Of a DNA stretch of 64,000 bases, positions 35,763-45,555 are shown one piece after another. The stretch comes from Muscardinus avellanarius. Its lineage: Eukaryota > Chordata > Mammalia > Rodentia > Gliridae. The stretch covers positions 27,782,792 through 27,846,791 of the forward strand of contig OY726572.1 of the NCBI GenBank assembly GCA_963383645.1. The letters are read 5' to 3'. Under the pieces are notes generated by a model that worked only from the letters and a program-made list of their open reading frames with translations, was not told where the DNA came from and did no database searches. Within the stretch, counting starts at the first letter, position 1. Every line of letters starts with the position of its first letter. The position numbers and the translations under genes were made by a program.

Positions 35763-36300
35763 TAAGGTTTATTATTACTGTGTTACAGATGAGGACATGA
35801 ATTAAGTAATTTGCTGAAGGTCAAACATCACATAAGTTTTGGAACTGCATCTAAACCTGTGCTGAATTCAAGTTCTGTGGTCCTTCAACCATGTTACCGT
35901 TTCTCTAGAAAAACTGAGATTATCTTAAATGTAAAACTTCAACGAACATCAGCTCTCAGGAAAGAAAACAACACATTTTTGAGAGTGTTGAGTTTGGTTA
36001 GCAGAAGAAGGTGCTAAGATGCTGAAGCTGCTCTCCACAACTTCAGCCTATTGAGGGAATTCCAAAGAACTCAGTGCTTCTGTTGGCAAGCTTTTAAGGA
36101 GAATAACCTGCCAAAATTCATCCATTAGGAGAATGTAAGATTCTCTCAGAAAATATTGCTGTAATCAAAATGTTCAGGAAAATAGAACCATTCTAAGCCC
36201 TCTTGGAAGCCTACATAACAACTTTGACTGTTTAAAGGGCCACTTTTGAGTATGAAGTACAATGATATTTGTGTACATCAGTGTCCCTCAATCATAAACA
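35763..36300. other. No feature recognised
   Basis: Unassigned sequence. Confidence 0.4.
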
Positions 36301-36775
36301 AAAGTACGGTAGTCCTTCATGCTCATGAAGAATGAATTCCAAGACTCTCAGTTGATCCTGAAACTTCAGCTAGTGCCAAACTTTATAAAGGTTGTACCAT
36401 GTTTTTCCCCTACATGTAAGTAGCTACGCTAAAGTTTAATTTACATATTAGACACAGTGAGTAGCAATAATAATAATGATATAAAACAATTATAAAACAG
36501 TCTGTATAAAATTATATGAATGTGATCTTAATCACTCCAAGTAGCTTATTGTAATTTACTCTTCTTGTGATGTGAGATAATACAGTGTCTATGTGATGAG
36601 ATGAAGGTAGGTGAATGATATTGGATGTGACACCGCCTTGGGCTACTGTTGACCTGAAAGCATATCAGAAGCAGAATAATTGAGCCATGACCATCCTAGT
36701 TGAGGGTATGTAGTTGAAATCATGGATGTGAAATTGTACATAAAGGTCAGAGTGAGGATTCGGCCGTACTAAAGA
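36301..36775 (+). mobile_element. Probable ancient DNA transposon (Tigger/MER type)
   Basis: acggtagtccttcatgctca, then attccaagactctcagttga and gtttaatttacatattagac, and further ctcttcttgtgatgtgagat and gtgatgagatgaaggtaggt, recall the body of a widespread mammalian mariner-like non-autonomous element. The right terminus was not found. Confidence 0.5.
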
Positions 36776-36869
36776 AAGAATGATATGATCCCCGATACCC
36801 AACCTCAACAATTATATTATTATTCTAGTTTCATCTATATTTCTTCACTGCCTACTCCTTGCTGTCTTG

Positions 36870-37526
36870 TTTTTCTGGAGGATTTATTGAGGAGTATTTT
36901 ATACTCTGTAAATTAATCCATTTTAAGTGTATAATTCAATGATTGTTGGTTTATTTATAGAATTGTTTAGTTATTACATTTTTGTGTTTTAGAACACTTT
37001 TTTTTTCACTCCAGACAATTCTCTAATGACCATTTTCTTTCACTTATAAAAATGCTGTTAAGGTTCATTAATATTTTAACATGTATTAGTGGTCTGCTGA
37101 TTTTTATTGCTGAGTAATATTGTGTTATATAGATATATCATATTTTGTTTACTTATAACCTGATGAACATTTAGATTGCTTCCAGTTTTTAACTGTAATA
37201 TATAATGATTTGATGAATATTTGTATACATGCCTTGGCATGGATATATATCATTTCATTTTGGTAGATTTCTATGCATAAAATTGTGAGGTTACAGAGTA
37301 AGTTTTTGTATAATTATTAAAATAAGTGCCAGATAGACATTTCTAAAGTGATTTTGTCATTTCACATTTTCACCAGCAATTTCTTCACATCCACACTAAC
37401 AGTTAACTACATGTCTTTTAAAATTTAAGTCATTATTGGGTGCATAGTGGAATTAAATTTTGGTTTTGATTTTTTTGGTTTTTTTTTCCCTAATGAATAA
37501 TTATGTTGAACATACCACATGTTTTT
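36870..37526 (-). mobile_element. Ancient L1 fragment, left part
   Basis: Read backwards: ataatttacttttaagtgtataattcaa-type 3' UTR words, then ORF2 C-terminal words (ctgagtaatattgtgttata, gaacatttagattgcttcca). Very old. Continues after the SINE. Confidence 0.6.
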
Positions 37527-37545
37527 TTTTTTGTGTGTGTGTGTA

Positions 37546-37597
<52 letters not shown>

Positions 37598-37774
37598 GTA
37601 CTGGGGTTCCTGGAAACCTTTTTACCTCTGGGCTACACTCCAAGACACCTATTTTTTATATTTTTATTTGAAAACAGGGTCTCTTAAGCCAGCGAGGCTG
37701 GCTTCGAACCTGAGCGATCCTCCTGTCTTCGCCTCCTAAGCACGGGGATTACAAGCGTGCACCACCACGCCCGG
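37527..37774 (-). mobile_element. B1-dID SINE, internal-deletion subtype, (GT)n tail
   Basis: Perfect 16-bp TSD cataccacatgttttt at 37511-37526 and 37775-37790. The tail has become a (GT)n microsatellite (about 37532-37597). The middle reads gggtctcttaagccagcgag, the shortened form. The head keeps CpGs (ccaccacgcccggc), so the copy is young. Confidence 0.95.
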
Positions 37775-37790
37775 CATACCACATGTTTTT

Positions 37791-38440
37791 ATTAGCCTTA
37801 TAAATCTTCTTTGGTGAAATATCTCTTAAGATCTTTTGTTCATTTTAATTTAGGTTGTTTGTCAAATTATTATTATTGCATTTTAAGTGTTTTTATGTAT
37901 TTTAGGAAAATTTGTAAGACTTTGTTCTGCAGTCGCTAGTTTGTCTTTTCATTTTCTTATTGGTGATTTTAAAGTAAAGTTTTTTTTTTGTGTGTGTGGT
38001 ACTGGGGATGGAACCCAGGGGTCTTATACCTCTGGGCTATACTCCAAGACCTATTTTATATTTTATTTGGAAACATTTGCTGAGAGCCTCACTAAGTTGT
38101 TGAGGCTAGCTTCAAACCTGTGCAATCTTCCTGTCTCAGCCTCCCAAGCGCTATGATTACAAGTGTGCATTACCATGCCCCTAGCTGTAAAATTATTTTT
38201 TTGATGAAGCCCAAATAGATCAGTTTTTTTCTTATGGATTATTGGTATTATATCTAACAATTATTTGCTTAGACCAGGATCGTAAAGACTTTATTCCTTG
38301 TTTCCTTCTAGACTTTCTGTAGTTTTAGCTCTAAAATCTATGTCTCCAATACATTTCAAGTTGGCTTTTTTGTATGGTGTGAGATAGAGATCTAAACCAA
38401 CATTTATCAATGGGGCGGCTCTTTTGCTTCATGACATTTA
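37791..38440 (-). mobile_element. Ancient L1 fragment, right part
   Basis: ORF2-like words read backwards (gagatagagatctaaaccaa, caatacatttcaagttggct) continue the fragment from 36870, interrupted again by a SINE at 37981. Confidence 0.55.
37981..38187 (-). mobile_element. B1-dID SINE
   Basis: Reverse copy: tggtactggggatggaaccc, gagagcctcactaagttgtt, head ctcccaagcgctatgattac. Confidence 0.88.
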
Positions 38441-39594
38441 ACAATATCATGAGACCACTTTGGCTATCACATCTGGAAAGGGACACTACTGGCTTCCAGT
38501 GGGTCCAGGCAGATTAATAAAATATGAAGGCAGAATTAATAATACATAGCATATGGACCCAGGAATGGTCTTCTGGAAGTGAAGGTGTTATTTTTACAGC
38601 TTTTTCTGGTGTAGTAGAGCTATCATGCCAACCATCCCCCAGAGTGAGAAGGGAAGCAGATGTGCAGAGAGGAATGTGAGAACAATTTCACATAAGAATA
38701 GCAGAAACAGCCACTGTGCTTACCTGAAGTTGAGTAGTCTTTCTGTGAATAACCATTTCCCAATCTGATGAGCCCTGAAATGGTTGCTTTTTGGCATTTT
38801 CAGCCTGTATTTTTATTTTATTTATTTATTTTTTTTGGAGGACTTGCTGCCACCTAGAAGTTCCATTGTATCCACAAGTTTTGAATAGAACAACAACAAA
38901 AATCTAGACATATAAAAACATTAAATATATATTTGCAAAGAGTTGTTTATTGATTCAATATCAAATATTTATTGAACACTTATGGTATAGCAGCTAGTGA
39001 TGTCACAGTGGTGAGCAAAACACTGTTCCTGCTCTTGAGATATTTACTGTGAATTGGAAGAGAGTTGAAAGTGTAAACAGGCAGGATGGCTTAGAGGCTG
39101 GGGTGTGTGATATCTTCAGCCAAGACATTTAAGCTCTCCAAAGCTTTATTTTTTTCACCTGCGAAGTAGGGTCTACTTCATATGACTTTTATGACATTGT
39201 TTTCATAAATATAAGCAGCTTAGCACAGTGCCTAGCACTGTGGTAAGATTTATCATGTGAATAGGGGCTGAGAAATTGAGTTGGTTTGTTTGTATTTTTG
39301 TCTTAACTTTCTTTGACAGTTCCATTTCCTATATCAAAACTGGAATATTCAGTAACCCCAACAATATACTATTTTACCTCTTCCATGCATATTTTAACTC
39401 AGTGAGATAGGATTAAGGAAGAAATTGTGCCATGTAGATTTCTGTGCTATTTTGAGCCTGTAGATTATATTCTACATCTCATAAGAAACTTGAGAAACTT
39501 GAAAGACGATCTACACCTGTCAAAATATGGAAACTCTCAAAATGTATGGATTGGAGAAAGTAATAGACAAAGCTACAATAGGAAATGTGAGGGT
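38441..39594. other. No feature recognised
   Basis: About 1.1 kb of unassigned sequence. Confidence 0.4.
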
Positions 39595-40211
39595 TTTTTG
39601 GTAACAGTTATATTGAGATATAATTCACATGCCATAGAATTCACTTAATGAAAGTATACAATTCATTGGTTATTAGTATATTCACACATCCAGAGAAAAT
39701 CCCAGACCCCGTAGCAGTCACCTTCATTTTTCCTATCGTCTCCAGCCTTAGGCAAATATGAATCTATTTTCTGTCTTTCTAGGTTCACCTATTCTGAATT
39801 TCATATTTATGGCATCACAGTATGTGGACCATCCATATTATGCTATGGATCAATACTTACTTCTTCTTTATTGCTGAAAAAATTCCATTATATGGATATA
39901 GAGCATTTTATTATTCATTCATCATTTGATAGACAATTATATTATTTTCATTTATCAGGTGTTATGAATGAGGCTGCTACAAATATTTATGTGTAATGTT
40001 TTTGTGAACACATTTATTCATTCTTTTTGGCATATAGCAGTAGAATTGCTGGGTCATATGCTAAGTCTACGTTTAAATTTTTACGAAATTGCTGAATTAT
40101 TTTTCCAAGTGGTTGCACTATTTTATAACTCCATCAGCAAAGTGTAAAGTTTCAATTTCTGTATGTACTTGATAAAACTTATTACCTTTTTGATAATAGG
40201 CATCCTAGTGG
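39595..40211 (-). mobile_element. Ancient L1 3' part
   Basis: tatattgagatataattcac, then gctgaaaaaattccattata, gaatgaggctgctacaaata and attgctgggtcatatgctaa are the ORF2 C-terminus and 3' UTR of an old mammalian L1 in reverse. Confidence 0.7.

Positions 40212-40286
<75 letters not shown>
40212..40286. repeat. Compound (AT)n (GT)n microsatellite
   Basis: About 20 AT units followed by about 15 GT units. Confidence 0.95.
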
Positions 40287-40288
<2 letters not shown>

Positions 40289-40676
40289 AATGTGTATATA
40301 TGTGTTTAATTGTTTGATTCTTTTTATATAAAAACAACACAATAGAAAAGTCTGTAAAGATTAAAATGAAACAGTGGTTTCTTAGGGCTAGGGAAATTGG
40401 GAAAAGTGTGGAATGACTGTTAATGTGACATTTCTTTTTGGTTTGATAAGAATGTTCTAAAATTGATTATGATATCTACTAAAAGCCACTGAATTAAACA
40501 TTTCAAATAGGTGAATTATATGGTATGTGAATTATGTCTCAAAAAACTACTGAAATATCAATTGGCCATATTTTTGTAGGTTATTTCTGGACTCTGTTTT
40601 GTCCCATTGATCCATCTGCATATCCTTTTACTGATAAATTCTTTCTTAACTTCTATACCTTTATATTTTTAATTTT
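40287..40676. other. Old L1-like framework
   Basis: Contains both a sense L1 3' UTR-like piece (about 40370-40540) and an antisense ORF2-like piece (about 40555-40676). This framework is cut by composite element A and resumes at 42384. Confidence 0.45.
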
Positions 40677-40692
40677 AAAAATGGCTTTAATA
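40677..40692. repeat. TSD of composite element A, left copy
   Basis: aaaaatggctttaata, identical over 16 bp to 42368-42383. Confidence 0.92.
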
Positions 40693-40698
40693 CCTGCT

Positions 40699-41990
40699 GA
40701 GGGGTTAGGCCTGTGATGGGGCCAGTGAGGCCGGCATCAGAGCCTGCCGTGAGGCAAGGCCGGTGCTGGGGCCTCCGAGGCCGGGATTGGAGCCTGCCGA
40801 GGGGTTAGGCTGGTGCTGGGGCCAGTGAGGCCGGTATTGGAGCCTGCCATGAGGCAAGGCCAGTGCTGGGGCCTCTGAGGCCAGGATCGGAGCCTGCCGA
40901 GGGGTTAGGCTAGTGCTGGGGCCAGCGAGGCCAGCATCGGAGCCTGCCATGAGGCAAGGCCAGTGCTGGGGCCTCCGAGGCCAGGATCGGAGCCTGCCAA
41001 GGGGTTAGGCTGGTGCTGGAGCCAGCGAGGCCAGCATCGGAGCCTGCCATGAGGCAAGGCCAGTGCTGGGGCCTCCGAGGCCAGGATCGGAGCCTGCCGA
41101 GGGGTTAGGCTGGTGCTGGGGCCAGCGAGGCTGGCATCGGAGCCTGCCGTGAGGCAAGGCTCATGCTGAGGCCTCCGAGGCCGGGATAGGAGCCTGCTGA
41201 GGGGTCAGGCTGGTGCTGGGACCAGTGAGGCCAGCATCAGAGCCTGCTGTGAGGCAAGGCTGCAACTGGGGCCTCTGAGGCTGGGATCAGAACCTGCCAA
41301 GGGGTTAGGCCTATGCTGGGGCCAGTGGCCAGCATTGAAGCCTGCCGTGAGGCAAGGCTGGTGCTGGGGCCTCCGAGGCTGGGATCGGAGGCTGCCGAGA
41401 GGGGTTAGGCCAGTGCTGGGACCAGCAGCCAGCATCAGAGCCTTCCATGAGGCAAGGCTGCTACTGAGGCCTCTGAGGCCGGATCGGAACCTGCCGAGGG
41501 GTTAGACTGGGGCTGGGGCCAATGAGGCCATCATCAGAGCCGGCCGTGAGGCAAGGCTGGTGCTGGGCCCTCCAAGGCTTGGATTGGAGCCTGCTGAGGG
41601 GTTAGGCCGATGCTGGGGCCAACGGCTGGCACCGGAGCCTGACAGGAGGCAAGGCCACTACTGGGGCCTCCGAGGCTGGGATCGGAGCCTGCTGTGAGGT
41701 AAGGCTGGTGCTGGGGCCCCCGAGTCTGGGATCGGAGCCTGCCGAGGGGTTAGGCCAGTGCCATGGCCAGTGGCCGGCATCGGAGCCTGCTGTGAGGCAA
41801 GGCCACTACTGCGGCCTCCGAGGCCGGGATCGAAGCCAGCTGAGGGGTTAGGCCAGTGTGGGGGCCAGCGAGACCAGAAATGGGGCCTCCCATGAGGCAA
41901 GGCCACTGCTTGAGCCAACAAGGTCTGGATCAGTCCACCGGGTAGCCAGGCCACTATTGGGGCCGTCAAGAGTGGGATCAGTACTTGCAA
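40699..41990 (+). repeat. GC-rich tandem array, 100-bp unit made of two 50-bp halves
   Basis: ggggttaggc recurs at 40701, 40801, 40901, 41001, 41101, 41201 (as ggggtcaggc), 41301 and 41401, exactly 100 bp apart, then at 41498, 41598, 41746 and 41844. Each unit has two related halves of about 50 bp: one starts gaggggttaggc and the other starts gtgaggcaaggc or atgaggcaaggc; both end near atcggagcctgcc. About 12-13 units. From 41890 the units decay. CpGs are frequent. Confidence 0.93.
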
Positions 41991-41999
41991 CGTGGCATG

Positions 42000-42155
42000 T
42001 ACAGAGAAATATCACAGAAAATATAAATCAGATGCTTCCCCTAATCAGCAATAACTAGGAGGAAAGGGGCAACAGGAAGAGGTTGAGCTATAGAAAGGGC
42101 CCTATAGTGAAGCAACTAATGTGACCAATCAGAGGGTATGGAATAGTGGAGGACG
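42000..42155 (+). other. Unique linker segment of element A
   Basis: Lies between the array and the L1-derived 3' part. It starts near gtggcatgtacagagaaata and includes a CCAAT motif (gaccaatcagagg). I cannot match it to anything else in the window. It could be the remnant of whatever sequence founded the element. Confidence 0.5.
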
Positions 42156-42367
42156 GAGCCTCTTTAAAATGCAGTAGGTACATAAACAAATGTATCAAAG
42201 TCAATCACCAAAGAAGCATGGGATCGAGGGACGGGGAGGGAATGGGATGGGGGCTGGATGAGGGCTAATTGGATGATGTGTGCTTGTATATCCTCTCAAG
42301 TCTTGTATTCCAATGTGATTGATATATGACTACAATGCACCAATTAAAAAATAAATAAATTTAAATA

Positions 42368-42383
42368 AAAAATGGCTTTAATA
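42368..42383. repeat. TSD of composite element A, right copy
   Basis: aaaaatggctttaata, as at 40677-40692. Confidence 0.92.
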
Positions 42384-42484
42384 TACATCAAAACATAGAA
42401 AAATCTAATTCCCTGTGCATTTTCAGACAGGTAAGAGAACAAAAAACTCTACAATATATCTCATTTTTGTTGCACCAGTGACTA

Positions 42485-42495
42485 CTTATCCTTTA
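42485..42495. repeat. TSD of composite element B, left copy
   Basis: cttatccttta, identical to 45327-45337 (11 bp). Confidence 0.8.
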
Positions 42496-42532
42496 TTTAT
42501 TTTTTTCCCAGAAAATTTATTTATTTATTTTT

Positions 42533-43535
42533 TACACATATATATGATATATAAAACACTTTTCCGAACTTTTAAACATAGCTGAAACTAATGCACATAA
42601 GAAACTAAACTAAATCTTATATTTGTCCTAATGCTAATTGTAACCCTAATTCTAAACGTAAGTGAAACTCTTATAATACACTGAAATTGAACGTAATTGC
42701 GCATATATATGACATAGGAAACTCTTACAATACACTGAAATTGAACATAATTGCACATATATATGATATGAAAACAAGTTTCTGAGCTTTTAAACATAGC
42801 TGAAACTAACGCATATAAGAAATTAAACTAAATGTTATATTTGTCCTAACGCTAACTGTAATACTATTTTGAACAAATGTGAAACTCTTACAATACACTG
42901 AAATTGAACATGATTTCACATATATATGACATGTAAAACACTTTTCCGAGCTTTTAAACATAGCGGAAACTAATGCATATAAGAAACGAACCTAAATGTT
43001 ATATTCGTCCTAACGCTAACTGTAATCTTAATTGTAAACGTATGTGAAACTCTTAAAATACACTGCAATTGAACATGATTTCACATATATATCATATGTA
43101 AAACACTTTTCTGAGCTTTTAAACATAGCTGAAATTAACTCATATAAGAAACTAAACTAAATGTTATATTCGTCCTAATGCTAACTGTAATCCTAATTCT
43201 AAACGTATGTGAAAGTCTTATAATACGCTGAAATTGAACATAATTGCACATATATATGACATGTAAAACACTTTTCTGAGCTTTTAAACATAGCTGAAAC
43301 TAATACATATAGGAAATTAAACTAAATGTTATATTTGCCCTAACGCAAACTGTAATTCTAATTCTAAACCAACGTGAAACTCTTACAATACACTGAAATT
43401 GAACATAATTGCACATATATATTATATGAAAACAATTTTCCGAGTTTTTAAACATAGCTAAAACTAACACATATAAGAAATTAAACTAAATGTTATACTA
43501 GTCCTAACGCTAACTGTAATCCTAATTCTACTTAT
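42533..43535 (-). repeat. AT-rich tandem array, ~164-bp unit
   Basis: The landmark catatatat(g) starts recur near 42535, 42702, 42757, 42918, 43082, 43248 and 43412, giving steps of 161-167 bp apart from one partial unit of about 55 bp (42702-42757). Each unit also repeats gagcttttaaacatagc, gaaattgaacat and cctaacgctaactgtaat. Copies differ by point changes and small indels, so the array is not recent. Confidence 0.93.
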
Positions 43536-43554
43536 GGACTTCCTCTCTTCTCTG

Positions 43555-44492
43555 GTTCTGAAGTCTGCTTCTTTTTTCTTCTTTATGGTTTATTTCTTGA
43601 AGAATTTTCTCTAGTTTTGGCTTTGAATTCATGAATTTTTAAAAATTCTGTTTAACCTGAAATATTCTTGTTTCCCCATTGATTTTGAATAGTAGTTTTG
43701 CTGGATAGAGTAGTTTCAGTTGGAAGGTATTTTCTTCCAGGGTCTGAATCACGTTGTACCAGTCTCTCCTAGCATTCATGACCTGGGTTGTATAGTCTGG
43801 GGTGATTCTTATTGTTTTGCCTCTATATGTCACCTGTCCTTTTGTTCTCACTGTTTTAAAGTTTCCTTCCTTGGCCTCTATGTTGGTCATTTTGGCTATT
43901 ATGTGGCGTGGGGAGGTCCTTCTTTGGTCCTGTCTCAATGGTGTTCTGTATGCCTCCTGGACATGAAGCTCCAAGTCTCTTTCCATGTTTGGTAAATTCT
44001 CTGAAATTATTTCTTTGAAGAGATACGGATGCCCTTGGTCTGTACCTCTATCCCTTCTTCAATGCCTATCATCTGTAAGTTAGGACACTTCATATTATCC
44101 CATATTTGATGGATGTTTAGGTTTTGTTGCTGTAAAGATTTCTGTATATCGCTGACCGTGTTTTCGGTTTTGGATGTACTGTCTTATAACATTGAAATTC
44201 TGTTTTCCATTTCATCTAATCTTCCAGAATTTCTTTCTATTGCTGTCTTTATTTCACTTTTTGACTCTTTCATTTCATTCCAGACCTCTTTCTGATTCTT
44301 TCTTAGTGTTTCCAACTCACCGTTCACCTCCTCTAGACTTGTTTTAAATTCTTTCATTATATTGTAAATCAAGATTCGGAACTCTCCTTGCATTTCTTGT
44401 AGGTCAGTATTTGTGACTTCTGTTGTTTCTCCACTATTCCTGGTTCTCATATTTTCAATGTTCTCAGGTCTGTTCTTCTGATATCTTCCCAT
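43555..44492 (-). pseudogene. L1 ORF1 of element B, decayed
   Basis: The start is at 44492 (MGRYQKNRPENIENM). The first open block (44492-44184) is a Lys/Glu-rich coiled coil ending ERNSGRLDEMENRISML. The second open block (43986-43639) is the RRM and C-terminal domain (QRRTSPRHIIAKMTNIEAKE, RGKTIRITPDY). The blocks are in different frames with about 200 bp between them, so at least one indel lies there. A further stop near 43639 cuts the last residues. The N-terminus differs clearly from the ORF1 of the L1 at 17.7 kb, so the two are different L1 lineages. Confidence 0.8.
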
Positions 44493-44499
44493 TGATTGT

Positions 44500-45326
44500 G
44501 AGTATTGTGTATAGACCAGTCTTAGTAGTGGGGATTTAGAAGAGTTAACAGGTAAGCAGTACTTTTTTGAGTGGTGAGGGTTGGTGATGATGGAGTACCA
44601 GGGGTCAGAAGTCAGGAACCATGAACACCAACATTTTGTTTCTCTGCTTCATAAAATGACAATAAACAGTAGCCAATGCCAATGGTTGTTGAGTGCGCTG
44701 TCGTGGACTCGGTGAACTCACTGCTGCCACAGAAGGCAATATGGCGCTGCTGCTACACCCTCCGCCGTGAGGCTGACATATTTCTTTTCTGGTTTTGAGC
44801 TCCAATCTGAGTCCCTGAAGGGCATGCTAAGCCTGGCCCCTGGGAGCTTTAGACACTCCTTGTGCTGAAAAAACTGGTGAATTATACCCGGCTGTTCCGC
44901 AGTTACTCACCTCAGCTCGCTGTTCGCCGTTCCTCTCTGAATCCTGGTGGGCTGTTGAGTGCATTGGTCTGGAGGCATCCGGTGAGTTCACTGCTGCCAC
45001 CATCAGTATGGCACTGCTGCTGCGTCCAGGCCGTGAGACCAGCGTATCTCCTCTCTGGTTCTGAGCTCCGTTCTGAGTCCCCCTCCTCTCTGGAGCTCGG
45101 TGCTGCGAGAGAAGATGGCTCCAGCGGCATGTGCGGGCTGGTTTCCTCTCTGGTGTCTGGCCATTCTTTTAACCTTCCTTCTCTCTGCCCCTTGTACTTA
45201 CAGCTTTTATTTCTCTGCTGGTGGTGTTTTCTGGCTATGAAAAGCACTGATTTTGTAGTAATAAAGATCGATTGTTAGTGGGATTTGTAAATGCCACTTT
45301 ACTCGGTTGCCATCTTCCCAGAAGTC
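44500..45326 (-). promoter_or_regulatory. L1 5' UTR / promoter of element B
   Basis: Shares with 17990-19116 the blocks ttgttgagtgcgctg, ggcaatatggcgctgctgct (ggcaatatggcacccctgct there), tttcttttctggttttgagc and ctttatttctctgctggtgg. It lacks the 475-bp minisatellite. Contains a YY1-like AAGATGGC at the 5' end. Confidence 0.82.
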
Positions 45327-45337
45327 CTTATCCTTTA
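45327..45337. repeat. TSD of composite element B, right copy
   Basis: cttatccttta, as at 42485-42495. Confidence 0.8.
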
Positions 45338-45555
45338 AAATAGTATTTTTTCTTTGTCATAATTTATACAGGTGATGTTGAAGTACAATCATTGTAAAAT
45401 ATGTACTAAATACATATATAATTTACATGGTTAAATTGTTCATGAAGACAGGAATCCAATTCTTATAGGTAAGGACACTTGCACTATTATTGATAAAAAC
45501 AAATAAACAGCCTGATGTCAGAAAGTAAAATCTTGGGTCATAAATTTTAATCGGC

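Larger units (their letters stand above)
40693..42367 (+). mobile_element. Composite element A: VNTR + L1 3' UTR + A-tail (SVA-like architecture)
   Basis: A 1.7-kb insertion with a perfect 16-bp TSD and an A-rich 3' tail (about 42345-42367), so it was copied by the L1 machinery. Its parts in order: a GC-rich tandem array (40693 to about 41990), a unique segment of about 160 bp, and an L1 3' UTR (about 42155-42345) sharing the blocks aatgtatcaaagtcaatcac, ggggagggaatgggatgggg, gctaattggatgatgtgtgc and gactacaatgcaccaatta with the L1 ends at 45556 and 12467. There is no ORF of use, so it is non-autonomous. The layout parallels primate SVA and LAVA without shared sequence that I can see. A deleted L1 with a monomeric promoter is the main alternative. 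Confidence 0.85.
42496..45326 (-). mobile_element. Composite element B: L1 5' UTR + ORF1 + VNTR + A-tail (HAL1-like)
   Basis: On the minus strand: it starts at 45326 with gacttctgggaagatggc, the same terminus as the full-length L1 (gacttccgggaagatggc at 19116). It then has an L1 5' UTR, a decayed ORF1 (44492 to about 43555), and straight after ORF1 about six 164-bp AT-rich tandem repeats (43535-42533). It ends in an A-rich tail (42532-42496). No ORF2 and no recognisable L1 3' UTR are present. An 11-bp TSD flanks the whole. ORF1-only L1s (HAL1) are known in mammals; the tandem array as the 3' part is what is unusual. Being complete at the 5' end argues for a true transcription unit rather than a random deletion. 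Confidence 0.82.

Noticed and set aside
37487..37739. 75-78 codon ORFs rich in Cys and Val
   Set aside because: Translations of a (GT)n repeat plus a SINE.
42533..43535. Regular direct repeats that could be mistaken for a CRISPR array
   Set aside because: The whole ~164-bp unit repeats, with no constant-repeat/variable-spacer division, and the setting is a mammalian L1 composite.
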